Shown: positions 1 to 10,977, counted from the stretch's first letter. The stretch is DNA of 64,000 nt from Alkalispirillum mobile (GCF_003664325.1 NZ_RCDA01000002.1:1-64000); one strand, 5' to 3'. A program made the numbers and translations. The notes: a model not told the origin generated them from the sequence alone.

Positions 1-80
1 AACCCGGTGACCTGGGGCAGCGAGGCCGAGGCGGCGCCGGGGCGCGCCAGGGCGAGGTACAGTCCGTTGTGTTGGGGCAT
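1..80 (-). CDS. N-terminal fragment of an unidentified protein, cut by the left edge
   Basis: An ATG on the minus strand at 80-78 opens a frame that stays open to the window edge (26 codons, beginning MPQHNGLYLALARPG). A GGAG lies about 9 bases upstream, and a good sigma70-type promoter (127-155) points at it, which makes a real gene start likely. Too little is present to name a function, and no signal peptide can be judged. Confidence 0.45.
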   Translation of the reverse strand, partial: MPQHNGLYLALARPGAASASLPQVTG

Positions 81-126
81 GCCGGCTCCGTGGCATTGCG
101 GGGTGGATCCATCCTGATCGAGTTCA

Positions 127-155
127 ATGCTAGGGCGATTGCCGGGGGTCGTCAA
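127..155 (-). promoter_or_regulatory. sigma70-type promoter for the leftward edge gene
   Basis: On the minus strand TTGACG (155-150) and TAGCAT (132-127) are separated by exactly 17 bases. Transcription would start near 120, about 40 bases before the ATG at 80. This is one of the best consensus matches in the window. Confidence 0.55.
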
Positions 156-259
156 TCCGGTCTGCAGAGGCAGGGTGAAACCGCGCCGCTCAGCAGGGGA
201 GTTGTTCGCGACGATCGGTCTGGCATAACCGAGAAGCTTGTATGCGAATTTATGCCGCG

Positions 260-288
260 TTGTGTATTTCGCGGCGGCGGGCTATTTA
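260..288 (+). promoter_or_regulatory. candidate promoter for the helical-repeat gene
   Basis: TTGTGT (260-265) and TATTTA (283-288) are spaced by 17 bases, about 50 bases before the ATG at 338. The 11-base sequence ATTTATGCCGC occurs twice (248-258 and 284-294), 36 bases apart, one copy overlapping the -10 element. This could be an operator, but only two copies were seen. Confidence 0.35.
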
Positions 289-337
289 TGCCGCTTGCTG
301 GACCTGCATACACAAATCAAGGAATGAGGAGTGAACG

Positions 338-1117
338 ATGGAACCGTTCCAATCCGGTGCCCCGTTATCCGGGGCACGGGCAGCGCCCAGGCCGGCGCCC
401 GCCGCCCCCCGACCGAAGAAGCAAGGGGAACTCTCGGATCCCTATCGCCTCGCGCTGGGGCTGCTCGATCCCAGCCCCGGTGCAATGCAACTGAAGACCC
501 CCGTCGATTGGGATGCACGGCTGAGGGCCTCCGACTGCGTGCCTGAGCGGGAATTGATGGCGGCGCGCGCGGATCTGCGCCTGGGAGATTACCGCCAGGC
601 TGCCCACTGCCTGGTGCCGCTGGTTGATCACCCTGAGGCCGGATTCCATGCCCGGCGGTTGCTCCTGCGTTGTGCCGCGGCCCTGGCCGACGGCCAGCTA
701 CTGCGCCAGGCCGCTGTCCCGCTGATTGAGCACTACGTGGAGCAGGGCCTGCTGGAGCGGGCTGCCGTAATCTACGTGCGCGCTCGACGGGTTGATTGCA
801 GTTTCCGGCCGGGCCGTCCCGACTGTCATCGGCCATTGGCATCCGTGCTGGCGTTTCTGGGCCGGGACCGGGAGGCGTTGGCCTTGGCCGCGGATTTTCA
901 CAAGTGGTACCCGAACCACCCGGACCTTGGGCCCCTGTACATGCTGGCAGCGAATGTGCTCCGTCGGCATGGGCAATCCGGTCGGGCTCTGAAAATTGTC
1001 CGGTACCTGCTGGCTCGCCGCGACCGTGGTGGCGAATTGCGGAACCGCCTGCTCCGGCTCCGGGAGAGTCTGGTTCTGGATCTGGAGGACCGGGCGCCAG
1101 GCGTGCCGGGCCGTTAG
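338..1117 (+). CDS. TPR-like helical repeat protein of unknown function
   Basis: This is a soluble protein of 259 residues. The first 45 residues are rich in Pro, Ala and Arg and probably disordered. From about residue 70 it is a run of amphipathic helices (LGDYRQAAHCLVPL, LADGQLLRQAAVPLIEHY, LGRDREALALAADF, RRHGQSGRALKIVRYLL) with the small-residue spacing of tetratricopeptide repeats, so a protein-protein scaffold is inferred. GAGGAG lies 7 bases before the ATG. The gene stands alone between divergent and convergent neighbours, so context gives no partner. No enzyme motif was seen. Confidence 0.7.
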   Translation: MEPFQSGAPLSGARAAPRPAPAAPRPKKQGELSDPYRLALGLLDPSPGAMQLKTPVDWDARLRASDCVPERELMAARADLRLGDYRQAAHCLVPLVDHPEAGFHARRLLLRCAAALADGQLLRQAAVPLIEHYVEQGLLERAAVIYVRARRVDCSFRPGRPDCHRPLASVLAFLGRDREALALAADFHKWYPNHPDLGPLYMLAANVLRRHGQSGRALKIVRYLLARRDRGGELRNRLLRLRESLVLDLEDRAPGVPGR

Positions 1118-1272
1118 ACCCAGGTCAGCAGGCCTGCGGCCAGGAGGATGCCGATGGCTACCGCCACCCAGCGAAGCACGCGGGCGGCGGTGCGCTGTTC
1201 GTTTGTCACCAGGAACTCCGCGGCGATGAGCAGCAGCAGGATGAAAATGACACCGAAGAGCAGGGCGCGCAT
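1114..1272 (-). CDS. small two-helix membrane protein
   Basis: A 52-residue frame starts with ATG at 1272, 10 bases downstream of the nadC stop and in the same direction, so it is probably co-transcribed with nadC. It has two hydrophobic stretches (residues 1-19, MRALLFGVIFILLLLIAAE; and 34-52, ending LLAAGLLTWV) joined by a short charged loop containing NEQRT. It resembles small inner-membrane proteins of unknown function. No clear Shine-Dalgarno is present, so translation may be coupled to nadC. Its stop overlaps the stop of the convergent helical-repeat gene. Confidence 0.6.
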   Translation of the reverse strand: MRALLFGVIFILLLLIAAEFLVTNEQRTAARVLRWVAVAIGILLAAGLLTWV

Positions 1273-1282
1273 AGCGGCGGCG

Positions 1283-2140
1283 TCAGAGGCTGAGGCGCAT
1301 GGAGTAGTCCACCGCGCGCACGTGTTTAGTGATCGCACCGATGGAGATGTAATCGATGCCCGTCTCCGCCAGTTCCCGCAGTCCCTGCTCTCCCAGATTA
1401 CCGGAGACTTCCAGCCGGGCCCGGCGTGCGGTGATGGCCACTGCGCGTTCCACGTCCGTGAGGCTGAAATTGTCGAGCATGATGATATCGGCGCCCGCGG
1501 AGAGGGCCTGCTCCAGCTCCGGCAGGCTCTCCACCTCCACCTCCACCGATAACTCCGGCGCGCGCGCCCGCGCGGCCGCCACCGCATCGGCGATGGAGCC
1601 ACAGGCGACGATGTGGTTCTCCTTGATCAGGATGGCGTCGTAGAGCCCCTGACGGTGGTTCGTGCCGCCGCCGCAGCGCACGGCGTACTTCTGGGCCGCC
1701 CGCAGGCCCGGCAGCGTCTTGCGGGTGTCCAGTATGCGGGCGTGGGTGCCGGCGACGATATCGGCGAAATGGCGGGCGCTGGTCGCTGTTCCCGACAGGG
1801 TCTGCAGGAAGTTCAGTGCGGTCCGTTCCCCGGAGAGCAGGGCGCGGGCCGGACCAGCGAGGGTGCAGATCGCTTCGTCCGGCCCGGTCCGCTGGCCCTC
1901 CCGGGCCTGCCAATGGATATCCACCCGATCGTCCAGCTGGCGGAAGACCTCATTGAACCAGTGGCGCCCGCAGACCACCGCGTCCTCGCGGCAGATGACG
2001 CGACCCTCGGCCCAGGCCGTCCGCGGCACCAGCTCCGCGGTGACATCACCCGTGCCCAGATCCTCCTCCAAGGCGTGGGTGACGTCCGCCTGAATCTGTT
2101 CCGCGGCGGGCGGTTGTGGCCGAACGTTTGTGGGGCACAT
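1283..2140 (-). CDS. nadC: nicotinate-nucleotide pyrophosphorylase (carboxylating), quinolinate phosphoribosyltransferase
   Basis: NadC converts quinolinate and PRPP to nicotinate mononucleotide, CO2 and PPi in de novo NAD synthesis. The 285-residue length is typical. Family hallmarks are EDLGTGDVT near residue 28, [15 protein letters not shown], the basic [12 protein letters not shown] segment, IKENH, VEVEVES and IMLDNFS near the C-terminus, matching the quinolinate and phosphate sites. It lies 31 bases downstream of mrpG in the same direction and may be the last-but-one cistron of that transcript, although the pathway is unrelated. Confidence 0.95.
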   Translation of the reverse strand: MCPTNVRPQPPAAEQIQADVTHALEEDLGTGDVTAELVPRTAWAEGRVICREDAVVCGRHWFNEVFRQLDDRVDIHWQAREGQRTGPDEAICTLAGPARALLSGERTALNFLQTLSGTATSARHFADIVAGTHARILDTRKTLPGLRAAQKYAVRCGGGTNHRQGLYDAILIKENHIVACGSIADAVAAARARAPELSVEVEVESLPELEQALSAGADIIMLDNFSLTDVERAVAITARRARLEVSGNLGEQGLRELAETGIDYISIGAITKHVRAVDYSMRLSL

Positions 2141-2171
2141 GGTGTTGGCTCTCCCCGGCTGGAGTAGCGGA

Positions 2172-2591
2172 TCAGCGGCCGGGCTGGTCAGCGCCGGTTT
2201 CGCTGCGCCGGCTTTCGAAGCCGCTTTCCAGGCTGTGACTCTCCGGGTCGTAGTGCTTTTTTAGTTCGTCTTTCACCGTCCCTTTCCACAGCGGTACACC
2301 GACGAAGTAGCCGGCACGCCCGATCACATGCGCGGCCACCGGGGCGGTGAGGAGGATGAAGACGATGACCGCCAGTGCCCGGGCTACGACGGCGCCCTCG
2401 GGCAGATGGAAGGCCACTGCCAGCATGGTCAGGCTGGCCCCCAGGGCGCCAGCCTTGGTGGAGGCGTGCATCCGGGTGGGCAGGTCGGGCAGGCGCAGGA
2501 TGCCAACGGCCGCGAGCACCATGAACCCGGCACCCAGCAGCAGCAAGAAGCCGACCAGCAGGCCGGACAGCGTAGATAAAAACTCAGTCAT
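2172..2591 (-). CDS. mrpG: Mrp/Mnh cation antiporter subunit G
   Basis: MrpG is a small membrane subunit of the multisubunit Na+(K+)/H+ antiporter. The protein of 139 residues has three hydrophobic segments and the family signature [21 protein letters not shown] place the start at the ATG at 2591 because an excellent GGGAGGT stands 7 bases upstream; a start 21 bases earlier (2612) is possible but has no such site. The frame overlaps the end of mrpF by 8 bases, which indicates translational coupling. The C-terminal 40 residues are charged and probably cytoplasmic. Confidence 0.92.
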   Translation of the reverse strand: MTEFLSTLSGLLVGFLLLLGAGFMVLAAVGILRLPDLPTRMHASTKAGALGASLTMLAVAFHLPEGAVVARALAVIVFILLTAPVAAHVIGRAGYFVGVPLWKGTVKDELKKHYDPESHSLESGFESRRSETGADQPGR

Positions 2592-2856
2592 CGCGCTCAC
2601 CTCCCTTCTCAAGGTAACGGGCGAAGCCGATGGCGGCCAGGAAGGCCATCAGGGCCATCACCACCGCCACGTCGATGAACTTGTCCACGCCGGTATCGAC
2701 GGTGTAGACAGCGATCATGCCCATGACGATGGAGGCCACCAACTCCAATGCCACCACCCGGTCGGGCAGGCTGGGACCCTTGGCCAGCCGCACGAAGCTC
2801 AGGATGAGCGCCAGTGCCAGCAGGATGTAGACAAAAACGATTACCGTATCAAGCAT
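2584..2856 (-). CDS. mrpF: Mrp/Mnh cation antiporter subunit F
   Basis: MrpF is a 90-residue integral membrane subunit with three predicted helices. The conserved segment RLAKGPSLPDRVVALELVAS, which includes the family Pro-Asp-Arg motif, identifies it. It lies 11 bases after mrpE and overlaps mrpG. It is required for assembly and activity of the hetero-oligomeric antiporter. Confidence 0.92.
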   Translation of the reverse strand: MLDTVIVFVYILLALALILSFVRLAKGPSLPDRVVALELVASIVMGMIAVYTVDTGVDKFIDVAVVMALMAFLAAIGFARYLEKGGERDD

Positions 2857-2867
2857 TCCGGCCCACC

Positions 2868-3343
2868 TCAGCGCAGGATCCGCAGAACCCTGCGCTCCAT
2901 GTTCTTGATGTCTTCCAGCAGTGCGGCCTCGTCGGCCATGTACATGGCGTGAATGTAGAGCACCCGCCGGTCATCCGAGACGTCCAGGCTCAGCGTACCC
3001 GGGGTCAGCGAGATGGCGTTGGCCAGGAAGGTGATCTCCACATCCGAACGCGCCTCCAGCGGGAAGGCGATCACGCCGGGGGAAATGGCCTTTTCCATCT
3101 CCGGGCGCATGATGTCCTGGGCCACGCGCAGGTTGGCCTTGATCAGTTCACCGATGAAAAAGAAGCCAAAGCCGATGACCCGCGGAACGCGCTGGGCGTA
3201 GCCGTCGAGGATCGAGAGCTGGGACTGGATCATGGCCAGCGACAAGTAGCCGAGCAGCAGCCCCATGAACAGGTTGGGGCCGCTGAAGTTACCGGTCAGC
3301 GCCACCCAGGCCAGGCCGAGCAGGATATTCCAGGCAAATCCGA

Positions 3344-3347
<4 letters not shown>
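2868..3347 (-). CDS. mrpE: Mrp/Mnh cation antiporter subunit E
   Basis: MrpE is a 159-residue subunit. Hydrophobic helices cover roughly residues 1-45, followed by a soluble alpha/beta portion with the family pattern ANAISLTPGTLSLDV and a C-terminal Ile-His-Ala-Met segment (VLYIHAMYM). The ATG overlaps the mrpD stop by 4 bases. MrpE is not homologous to respiratory complex I subunits and supports antiporter assembly. Confidence 0.92.
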
Positions 3348-4845
<1,498 letters not shown>

Positions 4846-4849
<4 letters not shown>

Positions 4850-5193
4850 GTGTCCGTATCCTTCATCTGGTCCAGATCATCGGCCTTCACCACCTCGTAG
4901 GCACGGTGGATCAGCACCACGGCAAAGGCCAGCACGCCGAAGGCGATCACGATGGCCGTCAGCACCAGGGCCTGGGGCAGCGGATCCGCCACCGCGCCCT
5001 CGGGGCCCAGCATCCCCTCGGGGATCAGGGGTGGTGCGCCGCGGGTCAGGCCGGCGGACGTAAAGAACAGCAGGTTGGCGGCGTTGGAGAACAGGATGAT
5101 CCCGATCACCAGCTTGACGATGCTGCGCCGGAGCATCATGTAGATGCCGGCGGCGTAGGACGCCCCAACCACGATGGCGAGTAGTGGTTCCAC
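4846..5193 (-). CDS. mrpC: Mrp/Mnh cation antiporter subunit C (NuoK-like)
   Basis: This 115-residue subunit has three hydrophobic helices and is homologous to NuoK. The conserved text [20 protein letters not shown] and the following NAANLLFF identify it, as does [14 protein letters not shown] in helix 3. It starts one base after the mrpB stop and overlaps mrpD by 4 bases. Confidence 0.95.
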
Positions 5194-5194
5194 G

Positions 5195-5617
5195 TCAGTC
5201 CTCCGCTTCTGCCAGTGCGATGACGATGGCCAGTACCGAGCCGAGCACCGTCAGATAAACCCCCACGTCGAACAGCAGCGGGGTGTTGAGCTTGATCTCG
5301 CCGATCATGGGTACCGGCACGTCCCACCACAGGGCGGTGAACAGCGGCAGGTCCATGAACAGCGGCGGCACCGCGGCCAGGGTGCCGATGAACAGCCCCC
5401 AGCCGAACAGGTCGTGCGGCGAGACCCGGAGCAGCTGCTTGGTGGCCGGGATGCCGAAGGCGAACAGGTAGAGCGCGAACGCCCCGGCGGCCACCAGGCC
5501 GGCGATGAACCCGCCGCCGGGTTCGTCGTGGCCCCGCAGCAGCAGGAAGATGGAGAACAGCAGCTGCAGGGGCAGCAGGAAGCGCGCGGCCGTCTGCAGG
5601 ATCAGTGAATGGCCCAT
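5195..5617 (-). CDS. mrpB: Mrp/Mnh cation antiporter subunit B
   Basis: MrpB is a 140-residue membrane subunit with four helices. The family signature [21 protein letters not shown] is present near residue 30. It follows mrpA with a one-base gap. The C-terminal part of MrpA carries the remaining membrane pieces that in some species are split between separate genes. Confidence 0.95.
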   Translation of the reverse strand: MGHSLILQTAARFLLPLQLLFSIFLLLRGHDEPGGGFIAGLVAAGAFALYLFAFGIPATKQLLRVSPHDLFGWGLFIGTLAAVPPLFMDLPLFTALWWDVPVPMIGEIKLNTPLLFDVGVYLTVLGSVLAIVIALAEAED

Positions 5618-5618
5618 A

Positions 5619-7931
5619 TCAGCACTCCTTCTCGTCCTTGACGCGATTCTCAGCCTTGAGCTTGATCATCGCGTAGACCCCGATGGCTGCCAGCCCCAGC
5701 ACGAAGATCTCGCCCAGGGTATCCAGCGCCCGGTAGTCCACCAGGATCACGTTGACGATATTCCGCCCGTACGCCTCCGGCACGCTGCGGTCGATCATCC
5801 ACTCGGAGATCGGCGCATGGAACTGGTGCTCCACGGTGGTCAGAATCAGCAGGGTCATCAGGCCGCCCAGCAGCAACGCAACGCCGGCGTCGCGCAGTCG
5901 CGCCCCGGGCGAGGAGAAGTTGATGAACCCGGGCAGCCGGAACAGCACCAGGATGAGCAGGATGACGGTGAGCGTCTCCACCAGGATCTGGGTGATGCCC
6001 AGGTCCGGTGCGCTGAACAGGATGAAGATCAGCGCAATGGCGAAACCGAACACGCCCGCCGAGGCCACCGCCCCGAGCCGAGACTGGGTGATGCAGGCGA
6101 ACAGCGCCGAGGCCACGAGCAGACCGGCCACCGCGTACTCGTGCAGCCGGATCTCGCCGAAGGCCACCAGGCTCACGTCATAGCGGCTGAACAGCGCGTA
6201 GCCCACCAGGCCCACCGTGGTCAGCACGATGGTCATGATGTAGTTACGCAGGTAGCCGTTCTGCAGGACGCGGGTCTGCCAGTCGGCGGTCCAGACCAGC
6301 CCCTCCATGACCTTGAAGTAGCCCGCCTCCGGGCCCCGGTCGTAGAGCCAGTCCAGCTTGCCCATGGCACCCCGGACCCGGTCCCAGTTGAGGAACAGCA
6401 GGGTACCGAGCACCAGGCTGGCCAGGCTCATCATCAGCGGGGCGTTGATGCCGTGCCAGAGCGACAGGTAAAAGTCCACCGGCTCGCCGTAGACGGCCAG
6501 CACCGTGGCCTGCACCAGCAGGGCATCGGGAATGAAGACCAGCACGCCGAAGAAGAGCGACAGCGAGGCCAGCACGATGGGCCCGAGCAGCATGGGCAGC
6601 GGGGCCTCGTGGGGCTTCTTCGGGGTTTCCTTGAGCTGTCCCCAGAAGGGCCGGATGGCGACGATGGCGGCCACCGCGATCACCAGTACCGCCGAGGCCA
6701 TGGCCAGGACCGACAGGAAGAAGGCCAGGCCGCCGGCCTCCAGCACCGACTCGAACAGCAGCTCCTTGGCCACGAAGCCGAACAGCGGCGGGATACCGGC
6801 CAGCGACAGCGCAGCGATGGCGGCGAAGGTGGCGGTGATCGGCATCTTGCGGCGCAGCCCGCCGAGCTTGGTCACATCCTTGGTGCCCGCCTCGTGGTCC
6901 ACCGCCCCGGCGACCATGAAGAGGGCGCCCTTGTACAGGCTGTGGGCCATCAGGAAGCAGGCGAACGCGATCATCGCCGTCTCGGTGCCGATGCCCACCA
7001 GCATGGTCAGCGTGCCCAGGGCCATCACCGTGGAGTAGGCCAGTACCCGCTTGATGCCGGTGGAGCGCACCGCCAGGTAGGCGCCGGTGAACATGGTCAG
7101 CGCACCGAAGATAGGCAGGATGGTCATCCACAGTTCGGTGCCGCCGAGACCCGGGTTGAGGCGGGCGAGCAGGTAGACGCCCGCCTTCACCATGGTGGCC
7201 GAGTGCAGGTAGGCCGACACCGGGGTGGGCGCAGCCATGGCGTTGGGCAACCAGAAGTGGAAGGGCACCTGCGCGCTCTTGGTGAAGCAGCCCGCCAGCA
7301 CCAGGATGAGGATGGGCACATACAGGTGGCTGTCCCGCAGCACATCGCCGTCGTTGAGGATTTCGTGCAGCGAGAAGCTGCCCGCCACGCCGGCCATCAG
7401 GATCAGCCCGGCCAGCAGCGCCAGGCCGCCACCCACGGTGACGAACAGGCCCTGCAGGGCGCACTTGCGGGCCTCCTTGTCCTCGTGGTTATGGCCGATG
7501 AGCATGTAGGAGATGATGCTGGTCAGCTCCCAGAACACGAACAGCGTGATCAGGTTGTCCGACAGCACCAGCCCCAGCATGGCGGCCATGAAGGAGAGGA
7601 TCAGCACGTAGAAGCGCGGCAGGTACTCGTCGCCCTTCAGGTAGCCGCTGGCGTAGAGCACGATGAAGGTGCCGATCAGGCTGATCAGCAGGGCGAACAT
7701 CAACGACAGCCCGTCCACCAGGAAGGACAGGTTGATCTCCAGCCCCGGTACCCAGTCGTAGTGAATGAGCACCGCCTCCCCGGCCATCACCTGCGGCAGG
7801 AAGGTGGCGAAGTACACGGTCAACGCGGCCGGCAGCAAGGCCAGCACCCAACCGGCACGGTCCTGCAGCGATTGATACAGCCAGGGTGCGGCAATGGCCA
7901 CCAGAAACCCCGAGAGTACGGCTAGCAGCAT
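5619..7931 (-). CDS. mrpA: Mrp/Mnh cation antiporter subunit A (NuoL-like with MbhD/E-type C-terminus)
   Basis: MrpA is the largest subunit, 770 residues with about 20 helices. The N-terminal ~500 residues are NuoL-like: membrane Glu in [16 protein letters not shown], the [21 protein letters not shown] segment with its conserved His, and the Lys in [13 protein letters not shown]. The C-terminal portion contains [18 protein letters not shown], typical of the MbhD-like domain, then an MbhE-like tail. MrpA is the first gene of an A-B-C-D-E-F-G operon. No strong Shine-Dalgarno precedes the ATG; the bases before it belong to a structured leader. The complex exchanges cytoplasmic Na+ for H+, which suits alkaline, saline growth. 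Confidence 0.96.
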   Translation of the reverse strand: MLLAVLSGFLVAIAAPWLYQSLQDRAGWVLALLPAALTVYFATFLPQVMAGEAVLIHYDWVPGLEINLSFLVDGLSLMFALLISLIGTFIVLYASGYLKGDEYLPRFYVLILSFMAAMLGLVLSDNLITLFVFWELTSIISYMLIGHNHEDKEARKCALQGLFVTVGGGLALLAGLILMAGVAGSFSLHEILNDGDVLRDSHLYVPILILVLAGCFTKSAQVPFHFWLPNAMAAPTPVSAYLHSATMVKAGVYLLARLNPGLGGTELWMTILPIFGALTMFTGAYLAVRSTGIKRVLAYSTVMALGTLTMLVGIGTETAMIAFACFLMAHSLYKGALFMVAGAVDHEAGTKDVTKLGGLRRKMPITATFAAIAALSLAGIPPLFGFVAKELLFESVLEAGGLAFFLSVLAMASAVLVIAVAAIVAIRPFWGQLKETPKKPHEAPLPMLLGPIVLASLSLFFGVLVFIPDALLVQATVLAVYGEPVDFYLSLWHGINAPLMMSLASLVLGTLLFLNWDRVRGAMGKLDWLYDRGPEAGYFKVMEGLVWTADWQTRVLQNGYLRNYIMTIVLTTVGLVGYALFSRYDVSLVAFGEIRLHEYAVAGLLVASALFACITQSRLGAVASAGVFGFAIALIFILFSAPDLGITQILVETLTVILLILVLFRLPGFINFSSPGARLRDAGVALLLGGLMTLLILTTVEHQFHAPISEWMIDRSVPEAYGRNIVNVILVDYRALDTLGEIFVLGLAAIGVYAMIKLKAENRVKDEKEC

Positions 7932-7954
7932 GGCGGATGGTTACCCCGTCATAG

Positions 7955-8007
7955 GCCCACCGTGCCGACCGGCTTGCCGGCCGGAGCCCGAGTCCGGGCG
8001 GGTGGGC
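7955..8007 (-). promoter_or_regulatory. compact three-way-junction RNA in the mrpA leader, candidate cation-sensing element
   Basis: Three helices can be drawn by eye in 53 bases, read on the minus strand. P1 is a perfect 7-pair GCCCACC/GGTGGGC (8007-8001 with 7961-7955). P2 is a 5-pair hairpin with a 4-base loop (7999-7995 with 7990-7986). P3 is a 9-pair hairpin with one G-U pair (7984-7976 with 7973-7965). The joining strands are only 1-3 bases long. The element ends 24 bases before the mrpA ATG, and that short linker contains GGGGTAACC. Placement before a Na+/H+ antiporter recalls the Na+ and Li+ riboswitch classes (DUF1646, nhaA-I), but I cannot match the consensus from memory. Confidence 0.4.
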
Positions 8008-8061
8008 AATGGCTTGTTCGAGTTATGCAGGCGGCATGAGAAATGCCGATAACGGCCTCGC

Positions 8062-8090
8062 AAGATAACGGAGGGGGCCGTCAAAGGCAA
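8062..8090 (-). promoter_or_regulatory. candidate promoter for the mrp operon
   Basis: On the minus strand TTGCCT (8090-8085) and TATCTT (8067-8062) are 17 bases apart. Transcription from here would include the whole three-way-junction leader. A consensus TATAAT on the same strand at 8162-8157 is an alternative but lacks a recognisable -35 box. Confidence 0.3.
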
Positions 8091-8192
8091 GCGCCTTGGT
8101 GTCGCTAAATTGTTGAAGCGTTGGGCAAAAACGCCCCATAACCGGGCGCGACACTTATTATATACAGATGCCCGCGTCGCGCGGTGCCAGTG

Positions 8193-8219
8193 CACCACCC
8201 CGGTGCAGTCGGGGTGGTG
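8193..8219 (-). terminator. hairpin downstream of the aldolase gene
   Basis: A perfect 9-pair stem, CACCACCCC (8193-8201) and GGGGTGGTG (8211-8219), with a 9-base loop lies 9 bases after the fba stop. There is no T-run on the minus strand, so it may act as a 3' stabiliser or attenuating hairpin rather than a strict intrinsic terminator. Confidence 0.45.
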
Positions 8220-8227
8220 TCCGTGGC

Positions 8228-9277
8228 TCACGCCACCGTGATGCGTTCGTCCAGGTAGACGTCCTGGATGGCGTGCAGCAGCTCCACGCCCTTGTCCAGC
8301 GGCTTCTGAAAGGCCTTGCGCCCGGAGATCAGGCCCATGCCGCCGGCCCGCTTGTTGATCACCGCGGTGCGCACCGCCTGCTGCAGGTCGTTCTCGCCGG
8401 AGGCACCGCCGGAGTTGATCAGCCCGGCTCGGCCCATGTAGCAGCAGGCCACCTGGTAGCGGGTCAGGTCGATGGGGTGATCCGTGGTCAGCTCGTCGTA
8501 CACCTTGGGGTGGGTCTTGCCGAAGCCGACCGCGTTATAGCCGCCGTTATTCTCCGGCTGCTTCTGCTTGACGATATCGGCGTTGATGGTGGCCGCCAGG
8601 TGGTTGGCCTGGCCGGTGAGATCGGCGGAGACGTGGTAGTCGGTGCCGTCCTGCTTGAAGTCGTTGTTCCGCAGGTAGGCCCAGAGGATCGTGGCCATGC
8701 CCAGCTCATGGGCGCGGGCGAAGGCCTCGCTGATCTCGATGATCTGCCGGCGGCACTCGGGGCTGCCGTAATAGATGGTGGCACCCACCGCCACCGCCCC
8801 CATGTCGAACGCCTGCTCTACCTGCGCGAACAGGGTCTGGTCGTGGATGTTGGGGTAGGTCAGCAGCTCGTTGTGATTGAGCTTCACGATGAACGGGATG
8901 CGGTGGGCATAGCGCCGCGCCACGGAGGAGAGCACCCCCAGGGTGGAGGCCACGCCGTTGCAGCCGCCCTCAATCCCCAGTTGCACGATGTGCTCCGGGT
9001 CGAACATGGCCGGGTTGGGTGCAAAGGACGCGCCGGCGGAGTGCTCCACCCCCTGGTCCACGGGCAGCAGCGACAGGTACCCGGTGCCGCCGAGCCGCCC
9101 GGTGGAAAAGAGGCTTTGCAGGTTGCGCAGCACGGCGGGCTTTCGGTCCTTCTGGGCAACGACCCGGTCCACGTAGTCCCCGCCGGGGAGATGCAGGTGC
9201 TCGCGGCTTATGCCCTCGCACCGATGCTCCAGCAGGTTTTGCGCTTCGTTGCCGAGTACGGCCTCAATATCCGTCAT
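8228..9277 (-). CDS. fbaB: class I fructose-bisphosphate aldolase (FbaB/DhnA type)
   Basis: The enzyme reversibly splits fructose 1,6-bisphosphate into glyceraldehyde 3-phosphate and dihydroxyacetone phosphate by a Schiff-base mechanism. Length is 349 residues. Recognisable segments are [32 protein letters not shown], the GSPECRRQI loop, [10 protein letters not shown] and the C-terminal [15 protein letters not shown], a pattern shared with bacterial FbaB proteins. An AGGAGG-like site precedes the ATG. It is monocistronic and ends in a hairpin. Confidence 0.9.
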   Translation of the reverse strand: MTDIEAVLGNEAQNLLEHRCEGISREHLHLPGGDYVDRVVAQKDRKPAVLRNLQSLFSTGRLGGTGYLSLLPVDQGVEHSAGASFAPNPAMFDPEHIVQLGIEGGCNGVASTLGVLSSVARRYAHRIPFIVKLNHNELLTYPNIHDQTLFAQVEQAFDMGAVAVGATIYYGSPECRRQIIEISEAFARAHELGMATILWAYLRNNDFKQDGTDYHVSADLTGQANHLAATINADIVKQKQPENNGGYNAVGFGKTHPKVYDELTTDHPIDLTRYQVACCYMGRAGLINSGGASGENDLQQAVRTAVINKRAGGMGLISGRKAFQKPLDKGVELLHAIQDVYLDERITVA

Positions 9278-9376
9278 GGTTCTCCTCCTGTTCGGTTCGC
9301 GCTTGCACAGCCCGGCCCCTTGCGGACAATAATGGCGGCGGGGGCTGTCGCACCCGGCCCAGTGGGCGCGGCAAAC

Positions 9377-9398
9377 GGCAAAGTATATCGGCTTTGCC
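9377..9398. promoter_or_regulatory. inverted repeat in the fba/DUF1631 divergent region
   Basis: GGCAAAG (9377-9383) and CTTTGCC (9392-9398) form a perfect 7-base inverted repeat with an 8-base spacer. On the minus strand a TATACT (9387-9382) sits inside it, a possible -10 box for fba, so the repeat could be an operator. No matching -35 box was found. Confidence 0.3.
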
Positions 9399-9447
9399 CC
9401 GCGTCGGCATCAGCATAGCGGATTCAACAGCCAGTAATGGAGGACCT

Positions 9448-10977
9448 GTGTCGAACACCGGAGGGAAGGTCGTTTACCTGCGCCGGGAGTCGGCCAACCG
9501 TTCCCAGCCCATGCCGGAAGCGGTGGAACGGGTCCGTGGGCTTGTGGACGAGCGGCTGCTGACGCTGATCCGCCGTGTATTGGACGAGGCCGACGACGCG
9601 CTGTTCGATGGTGCCCACCCTGCTGTCGGGGACGGCGCCAGGGACGCCTGGCTCCGCGCCATGCGGGATCTGCGCCTGCGCCGGCACGAGCTGGAGGAAA
9701 TATTCCGGGCCGGCCTGGAGTACCGTTTCAGCAGGCTCCCCAGCAGCAACGAGGCCGGCGACACCGACACGCCGGGCGCCCCGGCCGACCCCGCAGACCA
9801 CTCGGCCCGTGAAATGGCCCTGGCGGTGGACGCTCTGGCCGCGAAGGCGCGGCGGCGGTTCAGTCCACAGCTGGTGGAGGTAACCCGCCTGCTCGGGCAA
9901 CAGTACCCGGGAGCCGAAGTCCGCGAGGAAGACAACCCGCTTGACCCGGCCTGCCTGGCCCGGCTGTTCGCCCGTGCCACGGAAATGCTGCAGTTCGCTC
10001 TGGAGCCCCGGCTGGTGCTGCTGAAGCTGTTCGATCGTCAGTTGATGCGGGGGCTGGGGCCGCTGTACGCGGAGGTAGAGACCGCAATCACCGGGCGGGC
10101 ACCGGTGGTCCCGGTCCGGCCCCTGTCGCCACGGGCCGATGGGCCGCTGGAGCGGGATCCGGGGTACGGCGCTCCCGCGGAGGGGGCGGCCGGGAAGCGC
10201 GGCGATGGAGACGGTGGTCGCGGGATCCGGCAGGAGGCGGAGGCCAACCGGAATCAGGTGGAGGCCGCCCGTGAGCGGGTCCGACGGGAGGTGCGGCGGT
10301 GCCTGGAAGGGCGCAATCCGCCGCGGCTGGTGCGGGAACTGCTGGAGGACACCTGGGCCCGGGTGCTCTTTATCACCTGCCTGAAAGAGGGCGTGGACAG
10401 TGAGACTTGGGTCCGCCAGTGCGCCCTGATGGAGCGCCTGCTCTGGAGCGTGGAGCGGCATGAGGACCCGGAGGTGCAGCAGCAGTTGGTGGTGGAGATC
10501 CCGCTGCTGCTCCACGAACTGGCGGAAGGCCTCTCCTGGGTGCTCTACAACCCGTTCGAGATGCACAAGCTGCTGCGGGCCCTGGAGGCGGAGCACCTGA
10601 AGTGCCTGCGGGCCGCGGACCCCTCGCTGGCGGATGCGCCGGTGGCGGTGGCTGCGGAGGGAAGTGGCGCCAACCCGCGCGACCTGGAGGCCAACGGCCA
10701 GCGCCTGCGGCGGGTGCCGGTGGGGACCTGGTTCGAGTTCCTCCGCGACCATGGCCGGCGCCTGCAGGGTCGTCTGGCCGGGCGGCGCCAGGAAGGTGAG
10801 GTCATGGTGTTCGCCAACCGGGCCGGCTTCAAGGTGCTGGAGACCACTGTGGATGAGTTGGCCGGGGGGCTGGCTGATTCCTCGGTGCTGATCCTGGACG
10901 ACAACCGGCTGTTCAACAGCGCCTTGGCCGACGTGGTTCGCCGGCTCAAGGAGCGGCAGGCCGGCCAGCAGGACTGA
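9448..10977 (+). CDS. DUF1631 family protein
   Basis: I set the start at GTG 9448, preceded by GGAGG (9439-9443). The product has 509 residues, is soluble and alpha-helical, and ends in the characteristic DUF1631 C-terminus: VGTWFEFL, then MVFANRAGFKVLETTVDELA and SVLILDDNRLFNSALADVV. The middle contains an Arg/Glu-rich stretch. Family members are common in gammaproteobacteria; their function is not established to my knowledge. At about 500 residues this copy is shorter than many relatives. It runs divergently from fba and convergently with dciA. Confidence 0.8.
   Translation: MSNTGGKVVYLRRESANRSQPMPEAVERVRGLVDERLLTLIRRVLDEADDALFDGAHPAVGDGARDAWLRAMRDLRLRRHELEEIFRAGLEYRFSRLPSSNEAGDTDTPGAPADPADHSAREMALAVDALAAKARRRFSPQLVEVTRLLGQQYPGAEVREEDNPLDPACLARLFARATEMLQFALEPRLVLLKLFDRQLMRGLGPLYAEVETAITGRAPVVPVRPLSPRADGPLERDPGYGAPAEGAAGKRGDGDGGRGIRQEAEANRNQVEAARERVRREVRRCLEGRNPPRLVRELLEDTWARVLFITCLKEGVDSETWVRQCALMERLLWSVERHEDPEVQQQLVVEIPLLLHELAEGLSWVLYNPFEMHKLLRALEAEHLKCLRAADPSLADAPVAVAAEGSGANPRDLEANGQRLRRVPVGTWFEFLRDHGRRLQGRLAGRRQEGEVMVFANRAGFKVLETTVDELAGGLADSSVLILDDNRLFNSALADVVRRLKERQAGQQD

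Noticed and set aside
5505-7925. 806-residue open frame on the plus strand opposite mrpA
   Set aside because: It mirrors mrpA, is extremely rich in Gln, His, Gly and Arg with no domain, and arises from high-GC codon use on the other strand.
7941-8231. 96-residue minus-strand frame between fba and mrpA
   Set aside because: No ribosome-binding site, no conserved pattern, and it overlaps the structured leader of mrpA.
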